A stretch of 64,000 bases of DNA from Methylobacterium sp. WL1 (GTDB taxonomy: Bacteria; Pseudomonadota; Alphaproteobacteria; Rhizobiales; Beijerinckiaceae), in contig NZ_CP042823.1 in NCBI RefSeq assembly GCF_008000895.1, positions 248,001 to 312,000 of the forward strand, given 5' to 3'. Every line of letters begins with the position of its first letter. The first letter of the stretch is position 1. Shown piece after piece: positions 8,688 through 16,257 of this stretch. The notes beneath the pieces were generated by a model. That model was given only the letters and a program-made list of their open reading frames with translations. It had not been told where the DNA came from and ran no database searches. Both the position numbers and the translations under genes were made by a program.

Positions 8688-9314
8688 GTGGATTGGATTG
8701 AGGCGATCGGCTACCTCGGTACCGCGCTGACCATCTCGGCCTCGGCGATGAGCACCATGATCCCGCTGCGGATCATCTCGCTCTGTGCCAGCTGCGCCGT
8801 GATCACCTACGGCATCCTGATCGGCAGTATGCCGGTGGTGCTCACCGAGGCGATCCAGATCCCGTTCAACGCCTATCGTCTCTGGCAGATGATGCGGCTG
8901 GTGCGCGATGTCGAGACCGCGGCCGACGGCAACCTCTCCCTCGAATGGCTGCGTCCGTTCGGGTCGCAGCGCCCGTTCGGGGTCGGCGAGGTGGTGTTCC
9001 GCAAGGGCGAGGCGGCCGGCGAGATGTACTACGTCGAGAGCGGCGCGTTCCGGATCCCCGAGGTCGGAATCGAGGTGCGCAGGGGCGGGATCGTCGGCGA
9101 GCTCGGCCTGCTCGCGCCCGGCAACACCCGCACCGCCTCGCTGGTCTGCATCGAGGCCGGCAACGCGCTGTGCGTGTCGTATTCCGACGTGAAGCAGCTC
9201 TACTACCAGAACCCGGAATTCGGATTCTACTTCCTCAAGCTCACCAGCGAACGGCTTTTCCAGAGCGTGCAGAACGACCCGCAGCCCGTGGCAGCCCACG
9301 GCGACGCGCTGTAG
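8688..9314 (+). CDS. Membrane-tethered cyclic-nucleotide-binding domain protein
   Basis: This 208-residue protein has two hydrophobic N-terminal segments (about residues 5-50) and a C-terminal cyclic-nucleotide-binding fold. The CNBD is marked by RPFGVGEVVFRKGEAAGEMYYVESG and GGIVGELGLLAPGNTRTASLVC. The GELGLL segment corresponds to the phosphate-binding cassette, but the usual downstream Arg-Ala pair is replaced by Thr-Ala, so binding of cAMP or cGMP is uncertain. No catalytic or DNA-binding domain is attached. I chose the GTG at 8688 because GGAGG lies five bases before it; a longer form would start at GTG 8673. The gene ends 15 bases from the convergent dehydrogenase. Confidence 0.82.
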   Translation: MDWIEAIGYLGTALTISASAMSTMIPLRIISLCASCAVITYGILIGSMPVVLTEAIQIPFNAYRLWQMMRLVRDVETAADGNLSLEWLRPFGSQRPFGVGEVVFRKGEAAGEMYYVESGAFRIPEVGIEVRRGGIVGELGLLAPGNTRTASLVCIEAGNALCVSYSDVKQLYYQNPEFGFYFLKLTSERLFQSVQNDPQPVAAHGDAL

Positions 9315-9329
9315 CGTCGCCGCCTGCGC

Positions 9330-10328
9330 TCAGAGCATGCTCGGCAGGATGCGGTCCGGCGGGCGGTGGCCGTCCATGAAGGTCTTGATGTTGATGATGA
9401 CCTTCTCGCCCATGTCGGTGCGGCTCTCGTAGGTCGCCGAACCCATATGGGGCAGCAGCACGACCTTGCCCTGGCGGGCGAGCTTCACCAGCCGCGGGCT
9501 CACCGCCGGCTCCTGCTCGAACACGTCGAGTCCGGCCGCCGAGACGTCGCCGGCCTCGATCAGCCGCGCGAGCGCGCTCTCGTCGATGACCTCGCCGCGG
9601 GCGGTGTTCACGACGATCGCCTCGGGCTTGAGCAGCTTCAGGCGCCGGGCCGAGAGCAGGTGATAGGTCGCGGGGGTGTGCGGGCAGTTGACCGACACGA
9701 TGTCGACCCGGGCCAGCATCTGGTCGAGGGATTCCCAGTAGGTCGCGTCGAGCGCGCTCTCGATCGCGGCCGGGACCCGACGGCGGTTGTGGTAGTGGAC
9801 CTGGAGGCCGAAGGCGCGTGCGCGCTTGGCGAGCGCCTGGCCGATCCGGCCCATGCCGACGATGCCGAGCCGCTTGCCGGTGATGCGGCGCCCGAGCATC
9901 CAGGTCGGAGACCAGCCCGTGGTCCAGTCGTCGTCCGGGATGATCCGCGCACCCTCGGTGACCCGGCGGGCCACCGCGAGGATCAGCGCCATGGTCATGT
10001 CGGCGGTGTCCTCGGTCAGGACGCCGGGCGTGTTGGTGACCGTGATGCCGCGCTCCAGGGCGGCGGCCACGTCGATGTGATCGACGCCGTTGCCAAAATT
10101 GGCGATCAACCGCAGGTTGGGGCCGGCCTGGGCCAGCAACCCGGCATCGATCTCGTCGGTGACGGTCGGGACCAGGACGTCGGCCTCGCGCAGCGCCGCC
10201 GCGAGGGCGTCGGCCGGCATCGCGGCATCGTCGTGACTGAGGCGAACGTCGAAGAGTTCGCGCATCCGCGTCTCGACGGCATCCGGCAGGCGCCGCGTCA
10301 CGACCACCAGCGGCTTGCGCTTCGACAC
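9330..10328 (-). CDS. gyaR: D-isomer-specific 2-hydroxyacid dehydrogenase (glyoxylate/hydroxypyruvate reductase type)
   Basis: This 332-residue enzyme of the D-2-hydroxyacid dehydrogenase family probably reduces glyoxylate or hydroxypyruvate with NAD(P)H. The N-terminal catalytic segment NFGNGVDHIDVAAA, the nucleotide-binding GIVGMGRIGQALAKRARAFG, the catalytic Arg in NTARGEVIDE, the Glu in EQEP and the His in LPHMGSAT are all present. The HMGSAT form is typical of GyaR/GHRPR-type enzymes. The GTG at 10326-10328 is the likely start, with a GGGGAGAGA ribosome-binding stretch upstream; a longer frame extends 158 codons further but is not protein-like. In a methylotroph it could feed glycolate/glyoxylate balance, which is inference. 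Confidence 0.9.
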   Translation of the reverse strand: MSKRKPLVVVTRRLPDAVETRMRELFDVRLSHDDAAMPADALAAALREADVLVPTVTDEIDAGLLAQAGPNLRLIANFGNGVDHIDVAAALERGITVTNTPGVLTEDTADMTMALILAVARRVTEGARIIPDDDWTTGWSPTWMLGRRITGKRLGIVGMGRIGQALAKRARAFGLQVHYHNRRRVPAAIESALDATYWESLDQMLARVDIVSVNCPHTPATYHLLSARRLKLLKPEAIVVNTARGEVIDESALARLIEAGDVSAAGLDVFEQEPAVSPRLVKLARQGKVVLLPHMGSATYESRTDMGEKVIINIKTFMDGHRPPDRILPSML

Positions 10329-10686
10329 GTCTCTCTCCCCGTCAGCCTCGCGGCCGTGTTGGCGATCCCCGCCCGGCGGACCCGTTCCGGACCATCCGCG
10401 GCAAGCGTCCGTTAACCGAACTCGGCCAGACAGGTCAGGTGCGAGGCACCGGTCCCGGAGCCTGTTCCGACCCATCGGCCTCTCTACCAGAGGTGGGCCG
10501 GAACACAATCGGATGCCGGCGGGATCCGCGCATCGACGGGCCGTCCTGTCGACATCCCGTGCCCGTTTCGGAGATCTGGCCCGTACGGGGGATCTAGCCG
10601 GTTCGCGGGATGCAAAATCAACCGACCGCGCGGATCGGCCCGAGGCGGCTCCGTACGGCACCTGGACCCGGGAAAGGGAGAAGACC
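10329..10686. other. Intergenic region between divergent genes
   Basis: These 358 bases should hold the promoters of the hydroxyacid dehydrogenase (minus) and the SH3 protein (plus). I could not identify a convincing -35/-10 pair, an operator or an RNA structure. Confidence 0.5.
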
Positions 10687-11250
10687 ATGCGCGCGTCACG
10701 CCTGAGCTTCGCCGTCGCAGCGCTGCTGCTGGCCGGCCTCGCCCCGGCGGCCGCGGCCCCGCCGGTCGCCACGCCCGAGACCGGCGTCGGCCCCGTGACC
10801 AAGCTGCCGCTGCCGCGCTACGCCAGCCTCAAGACCGATCGCGTCAACCTGCGCGAGGGTCCCTCCAAGGATCACCGCACCCTGTGGGTGTTCCAGCGGG
10901 CCGGCCTGCCGGTGGAGATCGTCGGCGAGTTCGAGACTTGGCGGCGGATCCGTGATTCGGAGGGCACGGAGGGCTGGGTGCTGCACTCGCTGCTCTCGGG
11001 GCGCCGGACCGCGATCGTCAATGCCGGCCCCGACAAGGGCGCCGAGAAGGCTGCGATCTCACTGCGCGCGAAGGCGGACGAGGGCGCGGCGGACGAGGCA
11101 CGGCTCCAGACCGGCGTGATCGGCAACGTGAAGAATTGCAGCAGCGGCTGGTGCCGGCTGATCGTGACCCTGCCGAACCGCCGGGAGGTGGACGGCTACA
11201 TCCGCCAGAACCGCCTCTGGGGCGTGTATCCGAACGAAGTCGTCGAGTAG
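10687..11250 (+). CDS. Secreted SH3-domain protein
   Basis: This 187-residue protein has a Sec signal peptide (about residues 1-24, ending ...APAAAA) and a bacterial SH3 domain. The SH3 part begins at ASLKTDRVNLREGPSKDHRTLWVF and carries GLPVEIVGEFETWRRIRDSEGTEGWV; a second SH3-like half follows near VKNCSSGWCRLIV and GYIRQNRLWGVYP. Such proteins are periplasmic and often bind peptidoglycan or peptides. The ATG at 10687 was chosen because GGGAG lies just upstream and the signal peptide starts there. Confidence 0.9.
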   Translation: MRASRLSFAVAALLLAGLAPAAAAPPVATPETGVGPVTKLPLPRYASLKTDRVNLREGPSKDHRTLWVFQRAGLPVEIVGEFETWRRIRDSEGTEGWVLHSLLSGRRTAIVNAGPDKGAEKAAISLRAKADEGAADEARLQTGVIGNVKNCSSGWCRLIVTLPNRREVDGYIRQNRLWGVYPNEVVE

Positions 11251-11706
11251 GTTTTCGTGGTTGCGGCGACCCGGCTTCTGCAAATCCCTCGCTCGTCCCG
11301 AGGGGGGCGGCGTGTCGACTCGCCCGCGACGGACCCCTCCAACACCCGCGCGATCGCTGGAGCGCGCCTTCGAGGCCTCCATTGCGTTCCGTGGTCCCAG
11401 GATGAGGGGCAGAGGTGGAGGGTCGGCGCTTAGAATGGCCGACAGCCGTTCGGTTGAGGACCGGCAGGCGCTCGCCTTCGCGAAGCGGGGTGCAGGCCTC
11501 GTCCCACGTACGCGCCGCGGGTTCTCAGACCCTGTTCATGCAGTCCGTCACGTGCCCCCTCTCCCGTGCGGAAGAGGGTTGGGGTGAGGGGACAAGTCTC
11601 TCCGGAACGGGCGCATCCCTCACTTGGCTCTCTGCGAGAGCAGACCTCTCCCGCACGGGAGAGGGGACCCGCCACTCATTCGGCCAGAACCGGCGCGCAA
11701 TAAAAA
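11251..11706. other. Gene-free stretch with palindromic repeats
   Basis: Between the SH3 gene and the irr terminator no protein-like frame was found on either strand. The second half carries two CCTCTCCCG-type palindromes, annotated separately. The rest holds nothing I recognise. Confidence 0.5.
11552..11667. repeat. Pair of CCTCTCCCG-type intergenic palindromes
   Basis: Two related inverted repeats lie about 90 bases apart: an imperfect one near 11554-11577 (CCTCTCCCGTGCGGAAGAGG) and a perfect one near 11650-11669 (CCTCTCCCGCACGGGAGAGG). A GGTGAGGGG tail follows the first. Similar GC-rich dispersed palindromes are common in intergenic DNA of this bacterial group. No transposase is attached, so they look like REP-type elements rather than an insertion sequence. 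Confidence 0.55.
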
Positions 11707-11730
11707 AGCCGCCCGATATCGGGCGGCTCA
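11707..11730 (-). terminator. Rho-independent terminator of irr
   Basis: The GCCGCCCGATATCGGGCGGC palindrome is followed, reading on the minus strand, by a T-rich tract (the AATAAAAAA on the plus strand). It lies about 40 bases after the irr stop codon in the right orientation. Confidence 0.85.
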
Positions 11731-11766
11731 AAGTCGGTGCAGGTGGCCGAAGCCGACCCGGAAAAC

Positions 11767-12282
11767 TCAGCTCTGGCGGCGGGAAGCCGGGCGGCTGCGG
11801 CGCAGGCGGACGATCACCTCGACGCCGGCGATCTCCATGCCCTCGGGGGCCTCAGGGAGGGAATCGACCGTGATGCCGCAATCCGGCATGTCGATCACCT
11901 GGTTCTCGTCCTCGAGATAGAAGTGGTGATGCTCACTCGGGTTCGTGTCGAAATAGGCCTTCGACCCGTCGAGCGCGAGTTGGCGCAGAAGCCCCGCTTC
12001 GGTGAACTGATGCAGCGTGTTGTAGACGGTGGCCAGCGAGACCGGCACCTTGGCGCGCATGGCCTCGTCGTACAGCATCTCGGCGGTCAGGTGCCGGTCG
12101 CCGCGGCCGAACAGGAGCCAGCCCAGGGACAGACGCTGACGGGTCGGCCGCAAGCCGGCCCGGCGCAGACGGTCGCGCAGATCGGACAGCGGGCAGCCGC
12201 GACGCGGCATGCCGTTCGCTTCCAGCTGGGGGGCGGGGACCCGGCCGTTGAGGATCGCCTGAAGGGGCAGCAGTTCGGACAT
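11767..12282 (-). CDS. irr: Fur-family iron response regulator Irr
   Basis: This 171-residue transcription factor belongs to the Irr branch of the Fur family, which in Hyphomicrobiales controls haem synthesis and iron genes according to haem status. The N-terminal haem-regulatory motif Cys30-Pro31 (GCPLSDL) and the His118-His120 cluster (SEHHHFYLE) are both visible. The winged helix contains RPTRQRLSLGWLLF and VSLATVYNTLHQFTEAGLL. It lacks the Cys pairs of zinc-structural Fur proteins. It is divergent from fabA, an arrangement also known from rhizobia. Bradyrhizobium Irr is degraded on haem binding through this type of motif; that this protein behaves the same is inference. Confidence 0.95.
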   Translation of the reverse strand: MSELLPLQAILNGRVPAPQLEANGMPRRGCPLSDLRDRLRRAGLRPTRQRLSLGWLLFGRGDRHLTAEMLYDEAMRAKVPVSLATVYNTLHQFTEAGLLRQLALDGSKAYFDTNPSEHHHFYLEDENQVIDMPDCGITVDSLPEAPEGMEIAGVEVIVRLRRSRPASRRQS

Positions 12283-12505
12283 TTCGGGACTGAACGCTCG
12301 ACGAGGACCCTGAAGGAATGGGATTCGTCATACTATACGGAACTGGACATGCGGTCGCAACCCGAGCCGGCTCACACGCCCACCGGAGGCGTTGACGGCT
12401 TTGACGGTGCTGCGCCCCGTGCTAACCCGCGCGCCGAACGACCGGGCGCCTGTCGCGTATCGCGTGCCTGCCCGCCAAGACAATCCAGAGGAAACAGCGA
12501 CCTTC

Positions 12506-13042
12506 ATGCCGCAAGACGCCGAGACGCCAGCCCAGGCCGCGAGCCGCACGTCGCACTATTCCTACGAGGATCTACTGGCCTGCGGGCGCGGCGAACTCTT
12601 CGGCGCCGGGAATGCGCAGCTGCCGCTGCCGCCGATGCTGATGTTCGACCGGATCACCAGTATCGGCCAGGAGGGCGGCGCCCACGGCAAGGGCCACGTC
12701 ACAGCCGAACTCGACATCCGCCCCGACCTCTGGTTCTTCCCCTGCCACTTCCAGGGCGATCCGGTCATGCCGGGCTGCCTCGGGCTCGACGCCTTGTGGC
12801 AGATGCTGGGCTTCCATCTCGGCTGGCTCGGCTCTCCGGGCCGCGGCCGCGCGCTCGGGGTCGGCGAGGTGAAGCTCGCCGGCCAGGTGCTGCCGTCGAT
12901 GAAGAAGGTCGTCTACAACGTGGACGTCAAGCGCGTTCGCCAGGGCAAGCTGGTGCTGGGCATCGGCGACGGCTGGCTTGAGGCCGACGGGGCGCGGGTC
13001 TACCAGGTCCAGGACATGCGGGTCGGCCTGTTCCAGAGCTGA
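12506..13042 (+). CDS. fabA: 3-hydroxydecanoyl-ACP dehydratase/isomerase FabA
   Basis: FabA dehydrates 3-hydroxydecanoyl-ACP and isomerises trans-2- to cis-3-decenoyl-ACP, the branch point for anaerobic-type unsaturated fatty-acid synthesis. This protein has 178 residues. The catalytic His81 lies in [15 protein letters not shown] and Asp95 in CLGLDALWQ, with the same spacing as His70 and Asp84 of the E. coli enzyme. The frame is open 38 codons further upstream, but the ATG at 12506 fits family length. fabB follows after about 140 bases, the usual FabA-FabB pairing. Confidence 0.97.
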   Translation: MPQDAETPAQAASRTSHYSYEDLLACGRGELFGAGNAQLPLPPMLMFDRITSIGQEGGAHGKGHVTAELDIRPDLWFFPCHFQGDPVMPGCLGLDALWQMLGFHLGWLGSPGRGRALGVGEVKLAGQVLPSMKKVVYNVDVKRVRQGKLVLGIGDGWLEADGARVYQVQDMRVGLFQS

Positions 13043-13184
13043 TCGAGTCGCGTTCCGGGGGCGTCTTTCGCATCGTGGCGGCAACGCCCGGCGCCCTCGG
13101 CAGTTGAGATTATGTCCGCGTCACCTTAGCTGACCGGGACGCGGCCCGGGCGACCGGCGCCGCGACGGAGGAATCGTCACGACC

Positions 13185-14411
13185 ATGCGCCGCGTCGTCA
13201 TCACCGGGATGGGCATCGTCTCATCCATCGGCAACACCACGCAGGAGGTGCTCGCCTCCTTACGCGAGGCGCGCTCTGGTATTGCGCGCGACGCGAGCTA
13301 CGCCGAGCACAACTTCCGCAGCCAGGTCTCCGGCAAGCCCAGCCTCGATCCCGAGGGCGTGGTCGACCGGCGCGCCATGCGGTTCCACGGCGGCGGCTCC
13401 GCCTGGAACCACGTCGCGATGGATCAGGCGATCCGTGATTCCGGCCTGGAGCAGGCCGAGATCTCGCATGAGCGCACCGGCATCATCATGGGGTCCGGCG
13501 GTCCCTCGACCCGGATCATCGTGGATGCCGCCGCGATCACCCGTGACAAGGGCCCGAAGCGGATCGGTCCGTTCGCGGTCCCGAAGGCGATGTCCTCGAC
13601 CGCCTCGGCGACGCTGGCGACCTGGTTCAAGATTCGCGGCGTCAACTACTCGATCTCGTCGGCCTGCGCGACGTCCAACCACTGCATCGGCAACGCCGCC
13701 GAGATCATCCAGGGTGGCCGGCAGGACATCATTTTCGCCGGCGGCTGCGAGGATCTCGACTGGACGCTGTCGTCCCTCTTCGACGCCATGGGTGCCATGT
13801 CGTCGAAGTACAACGACACGCCGGCCCGGGCCTCGCGCGCCTACGACGCCAACCGGGACGGCTTCGTCATCGCCGGCGGCGCGGGCGTGCTGGTCCTCGA
13901 GGAACTCGAGCACGCCAAGGCCCGCGGCGCGCGGATCTACGGCGAGGTCGCCGGCTACGGCGCCACGTCGGACGGGCACGACATGGTCGCCCCCTCGGGG
14001 GAGGGCGCGGTGCGCTGCATGCGCCAGGCGATGGAAGGTCTGAAGGGCGCCCGGATCGACTACATCAACCCGCACGCGACCTCGACCCCGGTCGGCGACG
14101 ACAAGGAGATCGAGGCGATCCGAGAGGTGTTCGGCCGCGGCGAGGATTGCCCGCCGATCTCGGCAACCAAGTCGCTGACCGGTCATTCGCTGGGCGCCAC
14201 CGGCGTGCAGGAGGCGATCTACAGCCTGCTGATGATGCAGAACGGATTCATCTGCGAGAGCGCCCACATCGATACGATCGATCCGGCTTTCGCCGACATG
14301 CCGATCCTGCGCCAGCGCCGGGACGACGCCAAGCTCGGCCACGTCCTGACCAACTCGTTCGGCTTCGGCGGCACCAACGCCACCCTGGTCCTGAAGCACG
14401 TGGACGCTTGA
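13185..14411 (+). CDS. fabB: 3-oxoacyl-ACP synthase I FabB
   Basis: FabB elongates acyl-ACPs and is needed with FabA for unsaturated fatty acids. The 408-residue protein has the Cys-His-His triad of the condensing enzymes at Cys161 (SSACATSNH), His297 (NPHATSTP) and His334 ([12 protein letters not shown]), close to E. coli positions 163, 298 and 333. [11 protein letters not shown] near the C-terminus is also typical. A GGAGGAATC ribosome-binding region precedes the ATG. Confidence 0.97.
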   Translation: MRRVVITGMGIVSSIGNTTQEVLASLREARSGIARDASYAEHNFRSQVSGKPSLDPEGVVDRRAMRFHGGGSAWNHVAMDQAIRDSGLEQAEISHERTGIIMGSGGPSTRIIVDAAAITRDKGPKRIGPFAVPKAMSSTASATLATWFKIRGVNYSISSACATSNHCIGNAAEIIQGGRQDIIFAGGCEDLDWTLSSLFDAMGAMSSKYNDTPARASRAYDANRDGFVIAGGAGVLVLEELEHAKARGARIYGEVAGYGATSDGHDMVAPSGEGAVRCMRQAMEGLKGARIDYINPHATSTPVGDDKEIEAIREVFGRGEDCPPISATKSLTGHSLGATGVQEAIYSLLMMQNGFICESAHIDTIDPAFADMPILRQRRDDAKLGHVLTNSFGFGGTNATLVLKHVDA

Positions 14412-14476
14412 CTGTCTCTTCTCGGAACCACCGCGACGGGGGCGGCGTTTACGGTTTGGTGAATGAGGTGGTGACG

Positions 14477-14593
14477 ATGGGTACGTTCCTGATCGGTGCA
14501 CTGGGCGGTCTGATGCTCGCAAGCTGCGCTGCAATCTACGCCAAACAAGCGCTGATTGAGGAAGCCCGTTCGCATACGGACGGGTATTTCTAG
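14477..14593 (+). CDS. Very small single-pass membrane protein (38 aa)
   Basis: A 38-codon frame encodes a peptide with one hydrophobic segment (FLIGALGGLMLASCAAIYA) and a short charged C-terminal tail. An AGGTGG stretch lies shortly upstream of the ATG, and a strong terminator follows 25 bases after the stop. It lies just after fabB, perhaps as the last cistron of that transcript. The start could also be the GTG at 14459. I do not recognise a family. Confidence 0.55.
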   Translation: MGTFLIGALGGLMLASCAAIYAKQALIEEARSHTDGYF

Positions 14594-14618
14594 ACCGCTC
14601 ATCCACCCAGCGATGAAC

Positions 14619-14646
14619 GCCCCGCCCGCCGGCGGGGCTTTTTTTT
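14619..14646 (+). terminator. Rho-independent terminator after fabB and the small ORF
   Basis: Perfect 8-base arms GCCCCGCC (14619-14626) and GGCGGGGC (14631-14638) close a CGCC loop and are followed by eight T residues. It separates the fabA-fabB unit from fabI. Confidence 0.93.
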
Positions 14647-14782
14647 GCCCGATGCAGAGACCGGTCCGGTTTGGATCGCGCGGCAAGCCGCGTTAAGGCA
14701 CCCTCGTCGCGGCCCGAACAACGGCATCGCGACCCGTCGCCGGTCCTCGGTGGCGGCGTGCTCGTACGGAATGTGAGTCGGC

Positions 14783-15613
14783 ATGACAGGTTTGATGGCG
14801 GGCAAGCGCGGCCTGATCATGGGCGTCGCCAACGATCACTCGATCGCCTGGGGCATCGCCCGGACCCTCCACGCCCACGGCGCCCGCCTGGCCTTCACGT
14901 ATCAGGGCGACGCCCTGGGCCGGCGCGTCGCACCGCTGGCGGCGCGGCTCGATTCCGATATCGTCATGCCCTGCGACGTGGAAGACATCGCCTCGGTGGA
15001 CGCGACCTTCGCGGCCCTCGACGAGCGCTTCGACGGTGGGCTCGACTTCGTCGTCCACGCCATCGGCTTTTCCGACAAGGCGCAGCTCAAGGGCCGCTAC
15101 GTCGACGTCACCACCCGCGAGAACTTCGCCCGGACCCTGACGATCTCGTGCTTCTCGTTCACCGAAATCGCCCAGCGCGCGGCCAAGCGCATGACGAACG
15201 GCGGCTCGCTGCTGACCCTCACCTACGGTGGCTCGACCCGGGTGATGCCGAACTACAACGTGATGGGCGTGGCCAAGGCGGCGCTGGAGGCCTCGGTGCG
15301 CTACCTGGCGAGCGATCTCGGCCCGGACGGAATCCGGGTCAACGCTCTTTCGGCCGGCCCGATGCGGACGCTGGCCGGCGCCGGCATCGCCGACGCCCGC
15401 CTGATGTTCAACCACCAAGCGGCCCACGCTCCGCTACGCCGCACCGTCAGCCTCGACGATGTCGGCGGCTCCGCCCTCTACCTGCTGTCGCCGCTCTCCG
15501 GCGGCGTCACCGGCGAGGTCCATTTCGTCGATGCCGGCTACAACATCATCTCGATGCCGCGCCCCGACGTGCTCCAGGCCCAGGACGCGGCCGGCGTCGT
15601 CGGCGACGCCTGA
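14783..15613 (+). CDS. fabI: Enoyl-ACP reductase FabI
   Basis: FabI performs the last reduction of each fatty-acid elongation cycle with NADH. The 276-residue protein is a short-chain dehydrogenase with the FabI signature: nucleotide motif GLIMGVANDHSIAWGIA, and catalytic Tyr148, Tyr158 and Lys165 in LTYGGSTRVMPNYNVMGVAK. Its own promoter is expected because a terminator lies upstream. Many Hyphomicrobiales carry two FabI genes; whether another exists cannot be seen here. Confidence 0.96.
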   Translation: MTGLMAGKRGLIMGVANDHSIAWGIARTLHAHGARLAFTYQGDALGRRVAPLAARLDSDIVMPCDVEDIASVDATFAALDERFDGGLDFVVHAIGFSDKAQLKGRYVDVTTRENFARTLTISCFSFTEIAQRAAKRMTNGGSLLTLTYGGSTRVMPNYNVMGVAKAALEASVRYLASDLGPDGIRVNALSAGPMRTLAGAGIADARLMFNHQAAHAPLRRTVSLDDVGGSALYLLSPLSGGVTGEVHFVDAGYNIISMPRPDVLQAQDAAGVVGDA

Positions 15614-15625
15614 ACCGCGAGCCGG

Positions 15626-15883
15626 CTACTCCTCCGGGACCCGCCCTGGCGGCACCGGTCCGCGGCTGCGCGAACGCTCACCCCGGACCAATGGACGCTG
15701 GCGCTCGATCCGGACCTCGTCCGGGCTCGGGGGTGCCGACGGGTAGTTCGAAGCGAACGGATTCGGCGGCGCAGACCGCGAAGAGCCGCCGAAGAGGGAG
15801 TCGAAAAAGCTCTCCTCGGCGTGGACATTTGTCGAAGCAATGAGGAGGCCGAGGGCCAGGATCGGTCGAAGCGTCGTCGTCAT
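15626..15883 (-). CDS. Small secreted proline-rich protein
   Basis: This 85-residue product has a clear signal peptide (LRPILALGLLIASTNVHA) and a mature part that starts EESFFDSLFGG and then becomes rich in Ser, Pro and Arg. No domain is recognised. I chose the ATG at 15881-15883 because the signal peptide begins there; the frame extends upstream without protein-like sequence. It ends 12 bases from the convergent fabI stop. Confidence 0.6.
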   Translation of the reverse strand: MTTTLRPILALGLLIASTNVHAEESFFDSLFGGSSRSAPPNPFASNYPSAPPSPDEVRIERQRPLVRGERSRSRGPVPPGRVPEE

Positions 15884-15988
15884 CGGTCGCCCGTAGCCCG
15901 ACTTTCCGGCGGATCGGAGGCCGGTCGGGAACCCGGCGGCGCGCGACGTGTTCGCGCTCAACGAATCCCAGCGCGTACAGGAGTCGAG

Positions 15989-16228
15989 ATGTCCGAGGTT
16001 ACCTATCGCATCGTCGAGCACGATGGCGGCTTCGCCTACAAGGTCGGCGACGTGTTCTCCGAGACCTTCCCGAGCCGCGAGGAGGCACTGCAGGCCGCCC
16101 AGGCTGCCGCCGCCGAGCAGCAGGTCCCCGGTTCGACGGAGGGTATCCGTTACCAGGATCAGGCCGGCAGCTGGCACGACGAGACGGCGCAGGGGAGCGA
16201 CCGCCCCCGCGCCAAGGTGGTCGATTAG
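15989..16228 (+). CDS. DUF2188-like small protein
   Basis: This 79-residue protein has the short pattern of DUF2188: YRIVEHDGGFAYKVGD, then SREEALQAAQAAAAEQQ, then a RYQDQAGSW segment. The function of the family is unknown. AGGAG six to ten bases before the ATG at 15989 supports the start. It lies 29 bases before the DUF6880 gene on the same strand. Confidence 0.75.
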   Translation: MSEVTYRIVEHDGGFAYKVGDVFSETFPSREEALQAAQAAAAEQQVPGSTEGIRYQDQAGSWHDETAQGSDRPRAKVVD

Positions 16229-16257
16229 GCCGATCCGGCGGATCGGCGGGTGGTGCC

